A stretch of 64,000 nucleotides of DNA from Magicicada septendecula. Taxonomy: Eukaryota; Arthropoda; Insecta; Hemiptera; Cicadidae. Shown here piece by piece: positions 58,869-64,000 of this stretch. The position numbers were made by a program, and so were the translations under genes. How positions within the stretch are numbered: the stretch's first letter is position 1; the number at the start of each line of letters is the position of its first letter. The notes under the pieces were generated by a model. That model did no database searches, was not told the origin of the DNA, and saw only the letters and a program-made list of their open reading frames with translations. The stretch spans positions 384,481,910-384,545,909 of the forward strand of contig CM068372.1 in NCBI GenBank assembly GCA_034769895.1, given 5' to 3'.

Positions 58869-58925
58869 ACCCTTATACCATATTCTACACACCCCCAGGG
58901 TATACCCTGGAAGCCACGAGAAACA
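58869..58925 (+). CDS. Micro-exon gene, exon A1 (57 nt)
   Basis: Acceptor with a long pyrimidine run (TCTTTTTTCTTTTTTACAG), donor GTAAGC at 58,926. In phase 1 it reads PYTIFYTPPGYTLEATRN, with split codons at both ends. All three frames of this exon are open, but the next exon tolerates only phase 1, which fixes the choice. The donor flank (GTAAGCAAAACTT) is the same as that of exon A2 at 61,623. The product is unrecognised: Pro/Thr-rich, no membrane segment or motif visible. The start of the gene must lie upstream; I found no convincing earlier exon. Confidence 0.65.
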
Positions 58926-60177
58926 GTAAGCAAAACTTACTAAGCTCTATTAGTGTCATATTAATATTATGAACTAACATTAGTGTTAATAATAATTAAT
59001 ATGACTATTAATTGTAACTGTTTCATATGACTGTTTCTTATTATATGTCAGGACTGGTTTAAAAATAGCATTTTAAGAAAACCTAGAACAATCTCACAGT
59101 ATAATCAATGGAAACTCATGCAACTTCTGATTTCAAAAAATGGTTACTTACAATAAATTTGCAAATATTTTTCACTACCATAGCACCAATAATATTTTAC
59201 TGAAGAGATTAACATTCTGCCATACCCATTGAATATAACAGTGTACTTAAAGATACATTAATTTGCAAATATAAAAATTAAATATGAATGCAACAAATTA
59301 ATAACAATAGAATACAGAAATGTATTCCCTGAATCATAAAAGATTTTGAAAATACAATACTCTGTTTCATTCAGAACAAATAATAACCTAAAACACTCAT
59401 TAAATTCAGGCGACCCCCCCCCAACCACAGAAAAACCCATTAAGATTTTCTGTACCATATGTAAATCAGTTATAATGACTGTGATTAATCCTATACAAGG
59501 CAACCAGAGAAATGTTTTGAAAACAGATACGTGGAATGCTTAAGTAAAAAGATTATATATATAACATTTCTTCTTATACATAACTAATAGTTTAAAGCAC
59601 ACAATTACAAGAATGGTCAGTACGTGGATGAATTTGAATACAAAATTGGAAACCAGCCAATTATCCTATGATTGACTTTATCAAAACATAAAAGAGAACA
59701 ACCTTTATATATGGTTGGCGATTTGCATCTTCATATAGCAACACATTTAATATATTAACTATGAACTTTATTGTCACAGTAAATTCTAATTTGCACATTA
59801 TTTATATTTTTGATATTTATGATGTTTTGTTTATAATTATCTTAAAAATTTGTAAACTGTGGATAGGTAAGAATCACTAATAAAATCAATTTTCAACACA
59901 GATCCTTGATAAAGATAACAGTTTACTGTATTTAGATTAATAAAGTTAATACAGTATACTGGATAACAGCCAATATTCAGCATTTCTAATACGCTCTTAC
60001 TGTATTTGAATATTTTATAAAACATTATAATTTTGTAAACATCCATGTCTAGTCAGTCAGCAATAAAACTGTTGAAGCCAATTTAAAAAAACATACCAAT
60101 GTATCATATATATTTTTATTCTGGTGTATTTGTGTAATTTGTTTCTTTGTATGATTTGGTGTATGATATGTTAACAG

Positions 60178-60218
60178 ACATGATCCAGACTCCAGGACAT
60201 ACACCCATGGTCACTGAG
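60178..60218 (+). CDS. Micro-exon gene, exon B1 (41 nt)
   Basis: Acceptor TATGTTAACAG, donor GTACGT. Only phase 1 is open (the other two frames meet TGA): MIQTPGHTPMVTE. It joins exon A1 through a|ac to give TRN-N-MIQ and ends on a codon boundary. The intron sequence on both sides (acceptor tract and GTA-GTACTGTAATG) is homologous to that around exon B2. Confidence 0.72.
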
Positions 60219-61206
60219 GTACGTACTGTAATGTATAAAAGCTAATGCAGCCATATAGATTAGCAATACACTTTATTAGTGAAAGTTATCTAATACATAA
60301 TAGAAAGTATCTAATTCATAATTTCTTACAGTGAGCTTTTTTTCACAATTTAGTAAATAAATGAGTCATAGTTACATGAAATGCACCAATAACCACCTTG
60401 GTGACCTACTAGGACTTATCATTTTGGATATTGGTTTGCCCTTTTTTAAATAAACAACACCAATGCCTAACCTTGCTGTCACTAATAACATTCACACCAT
60501 GAATCTTACAGAAGTGTCTGTGGATTCCTTTAGCATTATTCTACTTTGCAACAGAAACATCATTACAGCACAAATCTCACAACTTGTGGGATCCTTTGCT
60601 ACTGTACTCCTTATAAATAATTTATATTCAGGCCAATGCAGTACTGATCTCAACACATCAACAATGTAGTACACATCCCTAATCTTCTACCCTGCCATAA
60701 GCAATAACGGATACGACCTTAATGTGGACCTTGTATAACATGGCCAATTTGTTTGTTTCTGTTAAAAAGTCTGACCACTGTTATACATTGCCTCTATAAA
60801 AATGAGATTTTGAATATACTGTATATGTATCTGTAAGTAGTCACAAAAATAATTCGTATTAAATGATTATAAAATCCACTACACAACTGTTTACGGAGAT
60901 TAATATTAAATATCAATATATCATTGAATCATTGTAAGAAAAAATGTAGTCAGAATGAACACCTACCATTCAATTTAAATAAGAATTTTAAACCATTTTT
61001 ATTTTTTTGTGGACTTCAGTTATCAATATTAAAGTGTATCTTGCTTGTGAAACTATTTGCTGACTTTTAGTGCTTTACAAATCCATCATCACCAAAAAAA
61101 AGAAAAAAAGCTACATTAATGTACTATATAAGGATGCTCTAATTTTAATTTTGTAAGAATTTTTCGTATTTAAGTGTTTTAATTAATTAATTGTATTTGT
61201 GTACAG

Positions 61207-61267
61207 CCACGCCAAGTGAATGTGTTCGTGCCTGAATGGAGCAGTCTACATCCCTTGAGCTACGGTG
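61207..61267 (+). CDS. Micro-exon gene, exon C (61 nt)
   Basis: Acceptor TTGTATTTGTGTACAG, donor GTAAGC at 61,268. Starts at phase 0 as exon B1 requires and reads PRQVNVFVPEWSSLHPLSYG plus one base, which with the next exon makes Asp. 41 + 61 nt is a multiple of three, so B1-C keeps the frame for A2. Confidence 0.7.
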
Positions 61268-61559
61268 GTAAGCATAAGTTATTTTCAATAAATATAATAT
61301 TTAAAACCATCTTTTCTGAAACATCAAGGCTCTGGCATATACAATACTAGAGTAGTTAGATTTTCAGTATTTGTTTTCACATTTGTAGTTCACCTATAGG
61401 CCTACTCGTATTATATAATAACTAACTATATTAGTAGTATTTAGTAACCATGTGTATTAGTAAGCAGACCATATGATTTTCATAGTTATAGCTATTTCAA
61501 AGGTATTCATACAGTAGACCTGTAAGCATATTAATTTGATTAATGATTTCTTTTAACAG

Positions 61560-61622
61560 ACTCCATCTTCTCCATGGCAGACTGGGATACTGGGACTCCT
61601 AGTCCATTTGCCACCCACAACA
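61560..61622 (+). CDS. Micro-exon gene, exon A2 (63 nt)
   Basis: Acceptor TTTCTTTTAACAG, donor GTAAGC. Phase 1: SIFSMADWDTGTPSPFATHN. It resembles A1 at its 3' end (ATRN versus ATHN) and in the first 13 bases of the following intron, so A1 and A2 are duplicates. Introns here are short (292 and 348 bp). Confidence 0.7.
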
Positions 61623-61970
61623 GTAAGCAAAACTTCATTATACTTTATATTTTAATTTCACATTCTTGTGAAATTGTAGGGTTTTGACATGCACATTAGT
61701 ATTTAGTTTCCAAAGTTTTATTTCGTCTATGTAGGTAGATTATAATAATAAATAATAATAGTACTATGGTAATAGTTAATCTCATCATAGTTCCCAACAC
61801 TTCCTTACTATGTTTTTGAAATTGTACACAACGTTACAATTTTTGCAAGTGTATACATTTCATCAATCATGCATAAATTAGTTAAAAGTAATTTCAAAAA
61901 AATGTTGTTTCTATTATTTGTTTTGTTTCTGGTATATTTGTTTGATTTGTTTCTATTATTCTGTTACCAG

Positions 61971-62014
61971 ACATAGTGGGTGAAATCCCAAGACCCGTAC
62001 CCCTGTTCACTGAG
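61971..62014 (+). CDS. Micro-exon gene, exon B2 (44 nt)
   Basis: Acceptor TTATTCTGTTACCAG, donor GTATGT. Only phase 1 is open: IVGEIPRPVPLFTE. Like B1 it starts AC-AT, ends in a Thr-Glu codon pair and leaves phase 0. It joins A2 as THN-N-IVG. Confidence 0.72.
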
Positions 62015-62945
62015 GTATGTACTGTAATGCATAAGATACTGTAACAGTCTAGATTAGGAATATATCAGCAATGAAAGTTTGTGTACTTTATATCTGTAGA
62101 CTTAACTGTAGAATTCAAAATTGTTTGCAGTTTTAGAACTGATTTGTTACATTTATTAATAATAATAATAACACTGAGAGTACATGCTGGTACTGGTAAT
62201 TGTAATTTCTTAAGTAACACCAGCATATTGTTTAGTTATACAATTTTTCTGTGAAAATTAACTAAGTGATTATAAAAGTCTACAGTAGCCAAATTAAACT
62301 TATTTCCAATTGTCCATCAAGATTATGCTAATTTTTTAAAATAGAAATCTATTATTTTAATAATTCTTGTTGTGCATTTGCACATATCTTACCCAGGGGT
62401 GTAGTTTTTTGGGTGGGGCGATGAACAAGAACGGTTCCCCTACCCTGAAGGTTGAAAAAAGTTGACGAATTTTGTTAATCTCTTAAATTATAGACCATTT
62501 TATTATTTTTTCAACTGTGTACGCTAGTATAGTAGTAACTGTTTATTAAATATACAAACAGGTTTATTACAAAGCTTTTGCATAAACGTTTGAAATAAGA
62601 AATATATGAAAATAAATTCGGTCAGTTAGCATCTTCTAAACAGCATTTCTCTAACACATATTTATTGTGTTATTACCGTTCATTTTAATGGGATTGATTT
62701 CAGGATATTATCACATGTTTTTGGACCAATGTTGGTTAAAGGTAGCAATGTTGGTTAGTCTTCTGAATAAAAAACAATATATTGCAAATATCATGTAGTC
62801 CCGCACACAATAATTATTAGCATTAATTATTGCTACCTCAACCCAGAATTGTGATAAAGTCTTCTACAGCAGAATATACCAAGAGTGACATTATAAGTAA
62901 AGTAACATTATTCTCAGAATTTTGTTAACCAGGCACACTAATTGT

Positions 62946-63055
<110 letters not shown>

Positions 63056-63184
63056 GATAACCTGTGAGTTTCTCTTATTGCGTTATATAGTTTTAGGATT
63101 TCTGTATTTTGCTGAAGAAACATTTATTTTAGTAGTTATGAAAATATATACAGCATAATCATTCATTTTTTCTCTTTTTTATAG

Positions 63185-63235
63185 ACCTGCAACTACATTA
63201 AACTTGACGTTCAGACATGGGGAATTAAACTAATG
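63185..63235 (+). CDS. Micro-exon gene, exon D (51 nt)
   Basis: Acceptor TTTTTTCTCTTTTTTATAG, donor GTAAGT. Phase 0 at both ends: TCNYIKLDVQTWGIKLM. It follows B2 in frame (PLFTE-TCNYIK). Contains the only Cys in the visible chain. A weak resemblance to exon C (hydrophobic-x-V...W) is possible but not convincing. Confidence 0.68.
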
Positions 63236-63995
63236 GTAAGTCATGTATTCAGTGTTACCTTTCAAAAATGTTGTTATGCTATTCATAACTTATAAACTCT
63301 TACTTAAACAATGTTAATTATATTAAGTGAATGTCAGAGTTCAGCAATATATAAAATTGGAACTCATGTTACATTCACAGGGCATTTGTATTGAAGCAAA
63401 TGTTTACATACACTGTAGTGTGCACCTACAACTGAACACAAAACAAGTACTGTAGTACATGTGGCAATGAAATAACTACAATTGCGCACTACACCTGCAC
63501 AACAAATGTAAGATGTATTATGCAACAAAGTTCTTTAAAAAGATCAAGATACAAATAATAATTTTTTTATACTATTTATAGTTTTGAATACCTTCAGGTT
63601 TGATGTATCTATACAACAGTAGCAGCTAACCCACAGTTCCTGTGGAGGTGTATCAAATGGCATGTGGAAATAATACAAATAACACAATTTTGTTTTGAAC
63701 CTTGTTACCTTTACAACTTTATTGGACTCACAATACAATTCTACTGCTGCTATTATGTAATTTTAAAATAGACCTATATTAAAAACAAAAAATAATATTT
63801 GATGCTGAGCTGGACTCTTATATTCGATGTCAATTAACAAATCTGTCTAAACATAAAGAATAAAAAATCAAAACCCACATCAGAGACATATATATCCTAA
63901 AATTAATCAAAATTGTATGCATATATATAATCTGTTTTAAATTATTAATTATGAAATCGAATTTATTTTAATTTTATTTATTTTCTGAATTTCAG

Positions 63996-64000
63996 TTTGC
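63996..64000 (+). CDS. Micro-exon gene, start of next exon (cut by window end)
   Basis: TTTTCTGAATTTCAG is a good acceptor; the five visible bases would continue exon D in phase 0 as Phe-Ala. The gene extends to the right of the window. Confidence 0.45.

Overview
The window reads as nuclear DNA of an insect with a large, AT-rich, repeat-laden genome. Spliced genes have long introns and GT-AG borders. Decayed non-LTR retrotransposons, fold-back elements, solo LTRs and microsatellites are everywhere. The dense LINE debris and long introns would suit a hemimetabolous insect such as a cockroach or termite, but that is a low-confidence guess. No bacterial-style genes, tRNA, rRNA or CRISPR array were found.

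Left part (1-12.1 kb): the 3' four exons of one plus-strand gene for a secreted S1A serine-protease homolog (555-763, 4971-5158, 8357-8414, 11785-11927; phases join exactly; poly(A) signal at 12029). It keeps the catalytic-Asp motif (NDIAIL) and the pocket Asp, but carries GDGGSP where an active enzyme has GDSGGP. The catalytic serine is therefore glycine and the protein should be an inactive clip-SPH-type cofactor. Its introns hold LINE fragments, a SINE-like insertion with a 14-bp target duplication, a fold-back element and a (CA)n tract.

Middle-left (12.1-20.4 kb): a 936-bp fold-back element and several decayed LINE copies. One Jockey-like LINE is split inside its polymerase motif by a 1,046-bp PIF/Harbinger-like element that carries a MADF-domain fragment and TTA target duplications.

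Middle (20.6-54.3 kb): the most unusual part. About 33 kb is built from diverged copies of one CpG-rich module family, in which GATGACGA-type and TCGTCATC-type arms flank a CCACCGGCACCACC core. The modules are rearranged into tandem arrays (about 230 bp x4, 299 bp x3), a 1.98-kb tandem duplication and larger segmental duplications. They are punctuated by compound trinucleotide arrays, three solo LTRs of one family and LINE fragments. I recognise no gene in it.

Right part (54.3-64 kb): a LINE fragment with a nearly complete RNase H domain, a decayed RT fragment, and then an AT-rich tract carrying the second gene. That gene is a plus-strand chain of six micro-exons of 41-63 nt plus the start of a seventh. 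It includes a tandemly duplicated two-exon cassette with matching phases, and its product is unrecognised.
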